Shown here one piece after another: positions 23,011 to 33,973 of a DNA stretch of 64,000 bases. Location: NCBI GenBank assembly GCA_026214975.1, contig JAOBSW010000484.1, forward strand, positions 40,467 through 104,466, in the 5' to 3' direction. The notes under the pieces were generated by a model. It saw only the letters and a program-made list of their open reading frames with translations. It had not been told where the DNA came from and ran no database searches. This DNA comes from Gentiana macrophylla. Its lineage: Eukaryota; Streptophyta; Magnoliopsida; Gentianales; Gentianaceae. Position 1 is the first letter of the stretch. Each line of letters opens with the position of its first letter. Position numbers and translations under genes: made by a program.

Positions 23011-24921
23011 GGTCACATTATTCAGAATGGTAGGGTGTTTGCTGACCCTGCAAAGATACAGGCCATGGAACAGTGGCCTACACCCCAAAATGTTACTGAG
23101 TTGAGGGGGTTTTTAGGCCTCACTGGTTTCTACAGGAGGTTTGTGCCTTCCTATGGCATTCTAGCCAGGCCTCTCAATGACCTCTTGAAGAAGGAAGGAT
23201 TCTCTTGGAATCCTAGAGCACAAGAGGCATTTGATCAATTGAAGCAAGCAATGGTCCAATCCCCTGTACTAGCACTTCCAAATTTTGAAGCACCTTTTTG
23301 CATAGAAACTGATGCATGTGCAAAAGGGTTAGGGGCAGTCTTGCAGCAATCCAAACAGCCCTTGGCATATCTGAGCAGGGCCTTTAATTCTAAAGAGATG
23401 GGGCTGTCCATTTATGAGAAGGAACTATTGGCTGTGCTCATGGCAGTTACTAAATGGAAACAGTACATCCAAGGCAGGCCATTCACAATTAAAACTGACC
23501 AGCAGAGCCTCAAATTCCTTTTGGATCAGAGGGCTACTACCACTCTACAACAGAAAGGGGTGACTAAACTACTGGGGTTAGATTTCACCATTGAATACAA
23601 AAAGGGGAGTGAGAATGTGGTGGCAGATGCCCTTTCCAGGCAGAACCATGACCAGATCCAGCATGAAAAGGGGGAGTTATGTGCCATCAGTTCAGTGTTA
23701 CCATCTTGGGTGCATGAGGTAGCCCATAGCTACAGAAATGATGATTTTGTAGAGGAGAAGTTCAGAGCACTAATGGTTGCTTCAGTCCCTGATCCTCATT
23801 ACACTTTGCATCAAGGATTGTTGAGATACAAAGACAGAATCTATGTGGGATCAGCTGGGGGTTTAAGGGAGAAATTGGTAGAGCATCTTCATTCCAGTCC
23901 TATGGGAGGACACTCTGGGGTAAGGGCATGCTACAGCAGAATCAAGAGGCTTTTCTATTGGCCAAATCTACAGCAAGATGTCACCAAAATGATCCAGAAA
24001 TGTATAGTTTGTCAGCAGTGTAAAAGCATTCATGACAAACCCCAAGGCCTTTTGCAACCATTACCTATACCAGATAGGGCTTGGTCCCAGTTAAGCATGG
24101 ATTTCATTGATGGATTACCCAAGTCTGAACGGAAAAGTGTCATCATGGTAGTGGTAGACAGACTAACTAAATTTGCACATTTCCTACCGCTTGACAAGGG
24201 ATACACAGCTGAGATAGTGGCCACAGTGTTCTTCAATGAAGTATACAGGTTACATGGCATTCCTGATAGTATTGTGTCAGACAGGGACAAAGTGTTTACA
24301 TCAACCTTTTGGGGTTCTCTCATGAAGGTGGTTGGGGTGAAACTTTCTTCTGATTCGACCTATCACCCCCTGACAGATAGCAGCGGCGAGAGAGTGAATC
24401 AATGTGTTGAAATGTATCTCAGATGCATGACATTTCAAAGACCTAGAAGGTGGAAGAGTTGGCTTCCTTTGGCAGAGCATTGGTACAATACTAACTACCA
24501 TACTGCCCTTAATATTACCCCTTTCGAGGCTCTATATGGTTATGTCCCCACCACACTGCCTTTAGGCAGTTTTGCTCAGGAACAGTTTAAAGATATAGAG
24601 GGATTTTTGCAGCAAAAACAGGTGATACTGAAGGAACTGAAAAATCAATTAGAGGAGGCTCAATCTCGCATGAAATTCTATGCTGATCAACATAGAAAGG
24701 AGAAAGAGTTTGCAGTTGGAGATCTTGTCTTCCTAAAATTACAACCTTACAGACAGAATTCAGTAGCTCTCACGAAGAACCTGAAGTTGTCAGCAAAGTA
24801 TTTTGGGCCTTTCAAGATCATTGCAAGGGTTAATGAGGTGGCTTACAAACTACAATTACCCCCAGACGCTAGGATACATCCTGTGTTCCATGTATCCATG
24901 CTTAAAAGGTATATAGGGTGA
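22969..24921 (+). CDS. Chromovirus pol: RT thumb, RNase H and integrase (partial frame)
   Basis: A 650-residue open frame without its true amino end. In order: reverse-transcriptase connection ([17 protein letters not shown]), RNase H ([49 protein letters not shown]), integrase zinc head ([17 protein letters not shown], then CIVCQQCK), catalytic core with the aspartates in [11 protein letters not shown] and [13 protein letters not shown] and the glutamate in GERVNQCVE, and the GPFKI...[10 protein letters not shown] region typical of gypsy integrases. The core word reads [12 protein letters not shown] where HPQTDGQTERVN is usual. The frame opens after a single-base break near 22965, so it would be produced only if that break is an error. 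Confidence 0.93.
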   Translation: MSKCSFGQDKVEYLGHIIQNGRVFADPAKIQAMEQWPTPQNVTELRGFLGLTGFYRRFVPSYGILARPLNDLLKKEGFSWNPRAQEAFDQLKQAMVQSPVLALPNFEAPFCIETDACAKGLGAVLQQSKQPLAYLSRAFNSKEMGLSIYEKELLAVLMAVTKWKQYIQGRPFTIKTDQQSLKFLLDQRATTTLQQKGVTKLLGLDFTIEYKKGSENVVADALSRQNHDQIQHEKGELCAISSVLPSWVHEVAHSYRNDDFVEEKFRALMVASVPDPHYTLHQGLLRYKDRIYVGSAGGLREKLVEHLHSSPMGGHSGVRACYSRIKRLFYWPNLQQDVTKMIQKCIVCQQCKSIHDKPQGLLQPLPIPDRAWSQLSMDFIDGLPKSERKSVIMVVVDRLTKFAHFLPLDKGYTAEIVATVFFNEVYRLHGIPDSIVSDRDKVFTSTFWGSLMKVVGVKLSSDSTYHPLTDSSGERVNQCVEMYLRCMTFQRPRRWKSWLPLAEHWYNTNYHTALNITPFEALYGYVPTTLPLGSFAQEQFKDIEGFLQQKQVILKELKNQLEEAQSRMKFYADQHRKEKEFAVGDLVFLKLQPYRQNSVALTKNLKLSAKYFGPFKIIARVNEVAYKLQLPPDARIHPVFHVSMLKRYIG

Positions 24922-25143
24922 TATACAACCTTCGCATCCTCGCCAATTACTAATCGGCATGGAGAGGTGGTCGTATACCCAGATAAGTGCCGCAAATCGA
25001 TTGGTCAAGAGATATAACAAAGCTGTGGTCCAGTGGAAGATCAAGTGGTTGAACTAGATGAAGAGAGGCTACATGGGAAGATCGAGATCTATTATGTCCC
25101 GGTTTCAGATTTTCCCCTTCCTCGTGGACAAGGAAGGTCTTTA
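24922..25143 (+). pseudogene. Chromodomain-like tail of the chromovirus integrase
   Basis: After the stop of the previous frame, out-of-frame text encodes VVQWKIKWL (25024-25050) followed by an acidic stretch and FPLPRGQGR-like text. VxWxxxxL just before the 3' end is the core of the integrase chromodomain found in chromoviruses, which steers insertion by reading histone marks. Frame breaks separate it from integrase. Confidence 0.65.
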
Positions 25144-25152
25144 GGAGGGTGA
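25144..25152 (+). other. Polypurine tract of the chromovirus
   Basis: GGAGGGTGA lies directly before the 3' LTR start TGTTAGG at 25153. Confidence 0.65.
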
Positions 25153-25386
25153 TGTTAGGACTTAAGTGTTCCTAGGTGTTAGTGTGTTTACTCCTTTTAC
25201 CTCCTTGAGCCAAGAGGTATATAAGGAAGGTGTGTGTTGTAGTAATTGCTCACTTTTGATATTAATAAAACTCTACTTTCCCGCCTATTTCCCTTCTTCT
25301 CCAATTCTCTCTGTTCTTTCCCCAATTTCCTCTCCTCTATCCCCAGAATTCGTCTCAAAACCCTAGTTAGGATCCTCATCCTAACA
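25153..25386 (+). repeat. 3' LTR of the chromovirus
   Basis: Matches 20333-20567 except for one A-to-G change (in the TTGTAATAATTGC stretch) and one fewer C in a C-run near the end. Followed by the target duplication AGATG. Confidence 0.95.
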
Positions 25387-25620
25387 AGATGCCTCTAAAA
25401 ATCACCACACTAATGGATTTCAGAAGAATCGCCGGAGTGGAGATGCCCTCCAAAAATCACAATTATGGACTCTGAAAGAACCGTCGGAGTAGAGATGCCT
25501 TCCAAAATCACAACTATGGACTCCGAAGAATCGTCGGGTGGAGATGCCCTCTAAAAATCACAACTATGGACTCCGGAAGAATCGCCGGGGTGAAGATGCC
25601 ATCCGAAATATCACCAGCAG
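25387..25620 (+). repeat. Tandem 50-54-bp units, right part
   Basis: Continuation of the array at 20241-20332. Units begin near 25408, 25461, 25512 and 25562 with the pattern ACTATGGACTCCGGAAGAA, then TCGCCGGGGTGGAGATGCC, then CTCCAAAAATCACA. Spacing falls from 53 to 50 bp through small deletions. Confidence 0.88.
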
Positions 25621-25660
25621 ATTGTCACAGAACAAACTCAGCCTCCAAACCCGGCCTCGT

Positions 25661-25671
25661 TTGAGGGAGAG
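25661..25671 (+). other. Polypurine tract of the TRIM-like element
   Basis: TTGAGGGAGAG directly before the right LTR start TATTAGAAG; this is the usual purine tract of copia elements. Confidence 0.7.
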
Positions 25672-25911
25672 TATTAGAAGATAAAATGGGATAAGGATGG
25701 TTGTAGACAAAATGAGATAAAGAGATGTCAAAAAAAAGGAGATAAATGTTTTATTATTAAGTTTAGATATAATTGTTTTGAATAAAAGGTTATTGATTTA
25801 TTTTTAAATTATCTTAGGATAAGATAGGAGTATTATCTCTAAATTAAGAGTTCTCTCCTATATAAAAGAGCCATTTTAGAGTTTTGTATGGTGGGTTTCT
25901 GATTTTCTTTA
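25672..25911 (+). repeat. Right LTR of the TRIM-like element
   Basis: Direct repeat of 19262-19563 with the two small length differences noted there. TATA-like CCTATATAAAAGAG at about 25857. Confidence 0.75.
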
Positions 25912-26601
25912 TGGTTAACGTTGTCAAATTTTTATTTGTAAAGAGATCTGTTAATTCACTAGCTCTTTTTCTCGTCAAAAACAGGCCTTAAGCTAGTCTG
26001 TAGTAAATTCTCCGGCACATCCCCCTCTCACAATATTCTCTTAACAGCCTAGTTTGATAAAGAGCGATAAATTAGTTTTTCCTCCAAAACAAGAATCTGC
26101 TTCTTGAGCTGCCTGATTTTGATAGCTGCATCGAGGCATGATCTCTTTTTGTTTGCTTTTGACACAATGGTCAGGTAAGAGAATTTCAATTTGCATGTGA
26201 TATTTCTAATCAGTTGCCCACTAATTTGTTTTCGGATACAATTTTCGTTAATTTTTGGAATTTCTTTCTGAATTTATTGTTCGGGATATATGATAATGTA
26301 TGTGTCACAATATGGTTGTGACATCTAATTGAATAGTGATATTGAGTTTATTACTATAAATTATAATTTGGTAGTAATATGCATGCTCAGCACAAAATTT
26401 GGTGATTCGAAATATTATGACAATTTTAATGTGAGTCTAGTTGTAATAAGATCATTAGCCATTAGTTATCAATTTTTAAACAATAATAAAAATTCCATAA
26501 AAAAAAAACAATAATTAAAAAAGGGCAAGAGTTCAAATTTCAAAAAGACACATATTAGACTTAATTATGACACACTTAAATCTTATTTGGTTATCAATTT
26601 T
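25912..26601. other. No recognisable gene or element
   Basis: AT-rich sequence with only very short open frames. I see no domain, RNA gene, or clear repeat. Confidence 0.5.
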
Positions 26602-26670
26602 TCTTTTTTCTGGACGCTAATTTTTTTTTCTTTTTACGGACGCTAAAAATGTTTTTTTTGATTTACCACG

Positions 26671-26735
26671 CCTGATCATTGACCACCCGTCGATGCAATG
26701 GGCACTCGATGCAAAGACACGCGCGATGTAGTGAC
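26671..26735. repeat. Minisatellite, left remnant
   Basis: A few units of the form CGATGCAATGGGCACT and CGATGTAGTGAC, the same motif as the large array at 35646-36590. Its presence on both sides of the LTR element shows that the element landed within the array. Confidence 0.75.
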
Positions 26736-26742
26736 TGGCATT

Positions 26743-28451
26743 TGAAGGATGCGAGGTTCTTAGATCTAAGCGAGTTAGATCTATGCGCAATGGATGGTTC
26801 ACGATTTATATGACATAATTCATAATTAAAGGACTTAAGTACTACAAAGGGTTTAAGATTATGTTACCAATAACGGGAAGAGTCGCCTTGATCTTCCGAT
26901 GTGTTCTCCAAGCGCGGTTGGTGGACACCCTTCTTGATACTCTGAGCCTCCTTGATATGCAACACCAAGAAAAACTCAATTTTTCTTCCTCTAAAACCCT
27001 CAAACAAGAAAAATAAAATTTTCTCTCTTTTTCTAATAGTGGTGAAATTTTGCCAATGAATTAAAGAACTGGTACTCTCTTTTATATAGGAGAGTAATCT
27101 TGTCTCCAAGGATTAAATAATTAAGAGATAATTATTCCATTAATCCTTTATTCCAAATAAAAGATAAATAAAATGATTATCCCAAACAAATTAGGATAAA
27201 TCACATTATTATCTAATATTCCATGAATTATCAGTTAACAAATAAAAGATAAATCACATGTCAAATAATTATCCAAGAAAACTAATTTCTATCTATTTAA
27301 TTGACATATATTGGCGGTACATTAAGGGTCAAAAAGCCCACATAAAATGTCTTTTATGTGTATTATATTATTTAGCCCAACTAAATAATATCTATGCATA
27401 TCAATTAATTAGCCAGTCAAATTAATTATCACTGAGGCCCAAGTAACAAGATTACTAGTCCGAATTACTGAAGCTACATCGGGGACCGTGGACCTATAAC
27501 CAGTAGCTCAATAATTAATTATTCATCGAGCGAATAAGTACATTAATTATTAATTCGAGAGTACGCCACCATAAACCAAAATGAACTCTACCGTTTATAG
27601 GCGTATACTTATATTCAACCCATAGAGTGAATAAGCGTCCATTGATATAATCACTACATACGGATTAACCCTCCATGATCGTCCATTACGAGTGGGAAGT
27701 CTCCGTGAACCCGACTCGAGAATATCTTATCCTTATTTACCATTAACCCACGATGATCAATTAGTATGCATATCGACTAGTAGCTAATTAGTCAAATGCG
27801 AAACTCCCGGGATCGATCACTTTCTTAGGGCTAACAAATAAAGGGATTGTCTCTCTACTTCCCTTGAGGAAGGAATGGATTCCATGTCTGTGAAAATCGA
27901 GAACTACTCACTCAATCCGGAGATAGTGCCAATGAGAAGTGGCTTGGAACACATATTAAAGTGAACCGTAACTCAACACATCAAACACTACCCGGGACAA
28001 GCAAAGCATCACAGCGTGATCACCTCGGGATTAAGGTTGATCCATATATGATCATCTAATGATTTAATAAGATTCCTCGATTACGGAATTATACCGAGAA
28101 ATTGATTAAATCGGTCGATCTGTATGAATGCCATCATATATAAATGCCCCACGTAGGTACCCTCTCACCGACAGTCCGGATAAGACTATCGGTGTTCAGG
28201 CGCATTATTGGTGTTTTAATCAAGAGACCCTAAACTCGATTAAGTTCACCACGGACTAACGATTTAAGTATATCATCACTAACTCAATCCTCACGTGCAT
28301 GCCATACACCGAGTTAAGCGGGTTATCATACCGATACACTTAGGGTTTGCGGCGAGTGTATTACTTACAAGCACAAAGCAAGTAATAAGGTAAGATAAAT
28401 TACGTCATAAAAACAATTACACAAATTGTCTTTCGGGCACTACACCTAACA
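26743..28451 (-). repeat. 3' LTR of the 26.7-35.6 kb element
   Basis: 1,709 bp; on the minus strand starts TGTTAGGTGTAGTGCC and ends CGCATCCTTCA. TATA-like CCTATATAAAAGAG (minus) at about 27077-27090. Confidence 0.9.
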
Positions 28452-28465
28452 ATCTCCCACTTGCA
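28452..28465 (-). other. Polypurine tract of the 26.7-35.6 kb element
   Basis: Minus strand GCAAGTGGGAGATT immediately before the LTR start. Confidence 0.8.
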
Positions 28466-31400
28466 CGAAATGACAAGTAATGATTGTTTTTAGAGCACAC
28501 CCTTTCTCATCTTATTCACAACACTCTCTCACTTGCTCTAAAAGCAGATGAGATATATTCCTCAATGCCGTACCCTCTAAGCACTAGACTTGGTACACCG
28601 ATTAGTTAGGTTGTCGACTCGAGACGATCTTTAGGATTGAAACGTTGTCGGTCCTTCCAATCAGGCGGTACTCTCTCTCAATATGCTTTTAACTTCTTGT
28701 GACTGAGAAGATCCTCCTAAGCTATCTCTTCACTATTTTCACAATGAAGTGATATCGGCTTATCAGACCTGGAATTACTCCCAGAACAAAAAGGAAATTC
28801 TAAGCACTATGAGTAAACACTGAGCCCGAGATCAACTTAATGATCATCCTTAATCTGACTACAAGTCAGAATCAGTGTAGTCAACCATATTCAAGTTTGC
28901 ACCTGAATATACAAGCATATGATTCCTCGTTCTCTAAAGATACTTGAGGACGTACTAAACCGCTATTCAATGCTCGAATCCGAGATTTGACTACTATTGA
29001 CTTGTTATAACCTGACTTGCCGTTATCCAAGAGAGACTCTATCCCATTTTCTCTTTATCCGAAGATTTGGAGAATCATTCCTGAGAGGTAGGGTAGGACT
29101 ACTCTCGATGAATGTTGCATATGTATATGCATGATCATCTTATTAAATAAGATGGATGGGATAGCCAATGACTCATTCCTGTGAATTTGACCAGATTAAA
29201 TTCTTAGAATATAGTCCAATTCTCTCATCCAGAGAATCTTGGCCTGTCAGTTTCCGACTTCAGATAGAACACTCATGTTGTTTCCAACCGTTTCAGTGTT
29301 ATCATTTATGAACACTAATACTACTACTACATTACCAATATTGATATCCAGTCTACGAAAAACTTATCAATATTTTGGTCAAGTCCACATATTTTAAAAC
29401 ATGTGACTTTTAAATGACCGAGAGGTTCTCTTAAATCCACAAAGGATATAAGCCATGGCGAGAGCCTCCTACCAAAGGTTCTTTACGAATGAATTAAGAT
29501 ATCGTTAGTTTAAAAAAGGTCTTAGGGAATCACCCCTATCTTTACGCTTTGTAACGAATCATTATTCATTCTTAGCTAAAACCATTCATTACGAATGAAT
29601 TGATTCCGTTGTTCGGCAAGAAAGTCTCAGGAATCACCCTATTTTTACGCTTAACGAAATCTAGCAAGGCGAGTGGTGAGAGAGTTCAAGGTGCGGTTAA
29701 CTCTCTACTTGTCGAGGAATCACCCTATACCACTCAACTTTGCAATCGAAAGTTTAAACTTTCCTATTCATTCGACTCTTTTCCGTGTAGATCCAATTGC
29801 TCCCATGGGCTGAGACACTCGGTGGTTCTACAAGAGGTCAATGTAACCTGAGTACCAAAACTCCATTCACAGGGTTAAGGTTTTCAAACCAACCTCTATA
29901 ATCGAGACTCTATACTGACCCACCAAGAGCCATAGGTTATCAATCACCCCCAATGATTATAAAGTCCACAAAATCACAATGGGTCAACGGTTAAACCATA
30001 CTCCCACTTTGTGTCTTGGGTGGATTGACATTACGACCTAGTAGTATTTATCGGTGTAATCACCAACAACTAATGTTGGACGTGGTCCGATTAAATCAGA
30101 TAGTAACTACCTTTGGGTAACCGTACTCAAGGTTTAATTTGTTTCTTATAGATTCTATCGAAGGCTTGTGACAGATTCAACCGTCACTTTACGATCTCAA
30201 GAATCTTATAATCAACCTTCACTCGTCTCATTAAGATATTTCACGAACAGTCACAATCGAGCATGCGCATAAAATCCTCGATCCTACCTTCAAGCATTAA
30301 ATGCTAAATGCCTACATTCTGGTTGTGGTGTGAACCGAATTCACTCCTTATCCATAAACTCACTAGCATCTTCTAGGTAGACTTCTCGGTTTACATAATA
30401 ATGTTAACCGTTATTTTGCAACGAATTATCTTAATCGAGTTTAGCGATGTATTTTAGCATATCAATAACTATATAGGGCAAGTCTATGGTTTCTTCCTCG
30501 GTGAGAAACATTCCACTAGGAGGCGGGCCGAGCATCAGTCCCAAGACTATGCGATAGCCTATTTACGAGCATGGAATACTCTATTCTCTCGCTAAAATCG
30601 AGACACCTCCTCGTATTCTTTCGATAAACCAACAAAGTGTTTTGAGTAGTTATCGAGACAGAATGTCACCACTCAAAATCTCCCACTAGCTTGTATCTCT
30701 CACTAGACCCCGAAGGTCATGGTGAACAAGCTATGTTACCCCTTCAAAACTATTACCTTTTCCCGATTGAAAGAAAACTTAGTCATTGTTCCTTTGAGAT
30801 AGTGTTCCAAGACTCGGGAGATAGGAATCACCTTAGCCGGTCAGCCAGGTCTTGTCTACAGGATATATGCACTAATTAATAGATATTGAAAGGTCGTTTA
30901 TCTTAATACGGAAACCTTTTACCTTTAATAGTTTTAGATGTGTTACACATACTTATTTAGCTGTTCTAAGTGGTTCTGACTTTATCAAACAAAAGTCCGA
31001 GTCTCGGATTCGTACTACAAATGTCATATTCACTTTCTATGAGGCAACAATATATCGAGTTGAAAGTGAATCCAATTGTTTCAACGAATCAGAAAAAGAA
31101 AAATAAATTTTTACGTGATATTCAAGGATAGAATCGAAATTCATTTCCTTATATCACTCCCACTATTCTAAGTGAAATTGCGCCCGTTGTTACTTTATTA
31201 ATGCATGACTTCATTGTTCTTCCAAAGAACTAAGCCCTTTGAGTCAAGTAACTCGGTTAATAAAGTCGCTAAGGATTCATTGGTTAGTGATCCAAATCAC
31301 TTTCCTTATCCTATACTTTCTTTAATTAATGTTTCGGTTTAGCCTCAAAACTTTAGTTAAGATGATTAACACTTATAGACATTCTTTCCCATTCTTAACT

Positions 31401-33955
31401 TTCCTTAAAAGGAAATAGTCTTGAACTAGCGATTCGTTTGAGTAGACACTACTACTCGTGAGCGTGGGATGTCTAATGAAAGTGTTACCCAGTGGGATGA
31501 TTTTCTAATAAAATTAGAAAAACATAATATAAAAGCTCCCACTAGTTTATCGGTTCCAAATACCGTCTAACTAGCGACACTTTAATTTATGATTCTCCAA
31601 TTTTTCTATCAGAAAATTTCTCGTGTAGACACTACACAATTCACTAGAAGAATTTTATCGTCCCAATCATCTTTCAAACTAACTACGGTTGTCTCTCATT
31701 CTGCACGAGTGACAGCAGTGACATGCCTATTTACGTCACTTAAGTTTTGAAGGCTTCAAGAGAAATATCTCTTCCGAAAAATTAATCGCATGTGAGATTA
31801 ATAAATACAACGTTCTAGTTACTTACCACTTTTTAACGAAGTCATTACTAGTCAATTTTACACTTAGTGATCTAGCACCTTAGAGAGATATATATAACAG
31901 TTGTAAATAAAATTGACAGAAAATAAATCCAAATCATACACTACTAAAATTTTAGGAACATAAACTAAGTACTTATAGTCTATCCTACCGTTCCAAGGAT
32001 TTAATCTAATGCCTCAGTGCCGCCTTAGGGTAGGTCAAAGAGGTTTCGATCAATATTGAAGATCAAAGTTGAGAATCGAACATCTCATTTGTGATCGTCA
32101 ATCACCTTTCCTTTTTCAAACCAAGGTACTACCAAAAATACCCTTTATGAGTGTGACCTCTTGCTCACCGATTTTTAGGTAGACCCGAGTGTGCCGCCTT
32201 AGGGTCGGTCGGTGACCCGATAGTACCCAAAATCCTATCCTTTCGGAGACCAAGCCTTGAATTTTGATAGCGGTAAAGGCCTTCCTTAGGGAGGCCGGTC
32301 CCGAGGCGCACGAGGCGTCACCATTCTCTCACGTTGCTTGTGTCAGCAGTAGAGGCCGTGGGTCGCTTTGTCGCTCTCTCTGCTCCCACTCAATATTTTG
32401 AAAAAGTGGTGGGTTTCTTGATCATGTTTTTGGACTTGATGTTACATTAAGGAACAATAAATCATAGGCCCGAATGTTGTCGGTTATGTGGGCTAGCCCA
32501 CCCGACCTATTCGTTAGAACATATGTGGCCGTCGGACGAGTCAAGGCTAGGAGAGGTCCGTTGAGCCGTAGTGGCTCTTTCGGATGGCTCGATATTGCGG
32601 ACCCGTTCAAGCGCCACACGTGGAGGTGAAGTCGATTGAGCCGTAGCTACCGTTGACCACCCAACCGTGGTTAAACCACTTTCGAACCTGTTTGCCCGTG
32701 ATTATCCAATCCTTAAACATCAAACTTTCACGTAGACACTACGGAACAAAATCGTAATCTCGTCTTAGGTAAGGTGGAATTCACCGAGAATCCAACACCT
32801 TAACCACGAGGTTTGGGATTTTACTCCTTATGCTTTCGCAGAGTGGGATTCACCGAGAATCCATCACCCAACCTCGACGATTGAAAAAACCCGTGTTCCT
32901 CGGTTTTTACCCTAATTAGTTTCTAATTAATATCAAACAATTAATTAAAACTAATCGTGTGTTTTATACATGCCTAACTAATTACTCGAATTAATTTCTA
33001 CATGTATGCATATGGAGTGGAATTCATGATATGATGAATGTCATGGCAATTTTCCGGTTCTACTCATACAATCTACACATGTATACTAGTGCGGAAAATA
33101 AACACCGAGATGGACCGTTGGCACCCCCGTAACTAATCTATTCGAAAATAAATTAAAACCCTAATCTGCAGCTGTTTAGAATCTTCGACGATCGGCATAT
33201 CAAACGAACTCGGATCGGGACGAAAATTTCCAGATCTGATCTTCATTCTTCGGAATTCAAGATGGACGGTCGGATCGGAGCTTTGACTTGTCAATCTTCC
33301 TCAGTGAGCCGCCCAACTTGCTGCTGAAACAGACTCTTACAGCAGCGCATCATTCACTTCCCGAGGCCGATCAGGGATCAAGATGAATCCCGATCGTCCT
33401 GAAAATTTTATATCTCGTCCAAAATCCCATGATTACCGATCTGACCGGTCAGATTTTCGTTTCAACGGTCCAATCCTTTCCAGAAAATCGAGGAAGTCAC
33501 AGTTAGGGTTTCTGTGAATCCTGCGTTTTTCTGTTACAGTTGCCTCTTCTCATCAACGAACGGACATCTAAACGGACTCTGATCGACGCCAAATTTTGTG
33601 GGATTGTTCACCAACTTCCAATCTTGATTCTGACCGGAGGGATCTTTGTTTGAACGGCTCAAACAACGGAAAAATCGAAAAGACTAAACAGCTAATGTAC
33701 AGATCTATTTTCTGGAAATTAAAATTGCAATAACAATAAATTACATAATTTCCTATACTCATGTAAACGAAATTTTCATAGTTTATATGAGTTTACAATA
33801 GATCTAACGGGTAAACAGTGCCAACCCCGAATCCATCTCTTCAACCATAACAATTTATCACTATCAATGCATAAAACAATAAATAAGATTTACCTATATG
33901 CAATTCCACTCCTTTAAGTCGTTTAATTACGATTATGACTATATAAATCGTGGAA
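28466..33955 (-). other. Non-coding interior with internal short repeats
   Basis: About 5.5 kb without a protein domain I can name. It has repeated phrases: AGGAATCACCCTAT-like at about 29528, 29629 and 29718; GCCGCCTTAGGGT near 32020 and 32192; and ATTCACCGAGAATCCA near 32773 and 32847. The phrase CTCCCACT recurs several times. This could be a decayed pol, but no catalytic motif survives. Confidence 0.6.
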
Positions 33956-33971
33956 CCTAGCTCCGATACCA
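33956..33971 (-). other. Primer binding site of the 26.7-35.6 kb element
   Basis: Minus strand TGGTATCGGAGCTAGG, two bases beyond the LTR end, close to TGGTATCAGAGC, the plant initiator tRNA-Met site. Confidence 0.82.
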
Positions 33972-33973
33972 CA

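Larger units (their letters stand above)
20333..25386 (+). mobile_element. Ty3/gypsy chromovirus with 235-bp LTRs
   Basis: LTRs at 20333-20567 and 25153-25386 differ by only one substitution and one single-base indel. AGATG flanks both ends (20328-20332, 25387-25391). The interior encodes Gag, aspartic protease, reverse transcriptase, RNase H, integrase, then a chromodomain-like tail, the order of gypsy chromoviruses. The near-identity of the LTRs implies recent insertion, yet several stops and frame breaks interrupt gag and pol. The host sequence is the tandem array of the TRIM-like element. Confidence 0.95.
19262..25911 (+). mobile_element. Short non-coding LTR element (TRIM-like), split by a gypsy insertion
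   Basis: Direct repeats at 19262-19563 and 25672-25911 act as LTRs: a methionine-type primer site follows the left copy and a purine tract precedes the right copy. Without the gypsy element at 20333-25386, the interior is only about 1 kb and carries no pol genes. It includes a poly-A/AAC microsatellite and at least six 50-54-bp tandem units. I could not find a clear target duplication. The size and lack of genes fit a TRIM or a small derivative of a copia element. Confidence 0.75.

Noticed and set aside
24030..24501. Antisense frames opposite the integrase of the chromovirus
   Set aside because: Shadows of the sense coding frame.
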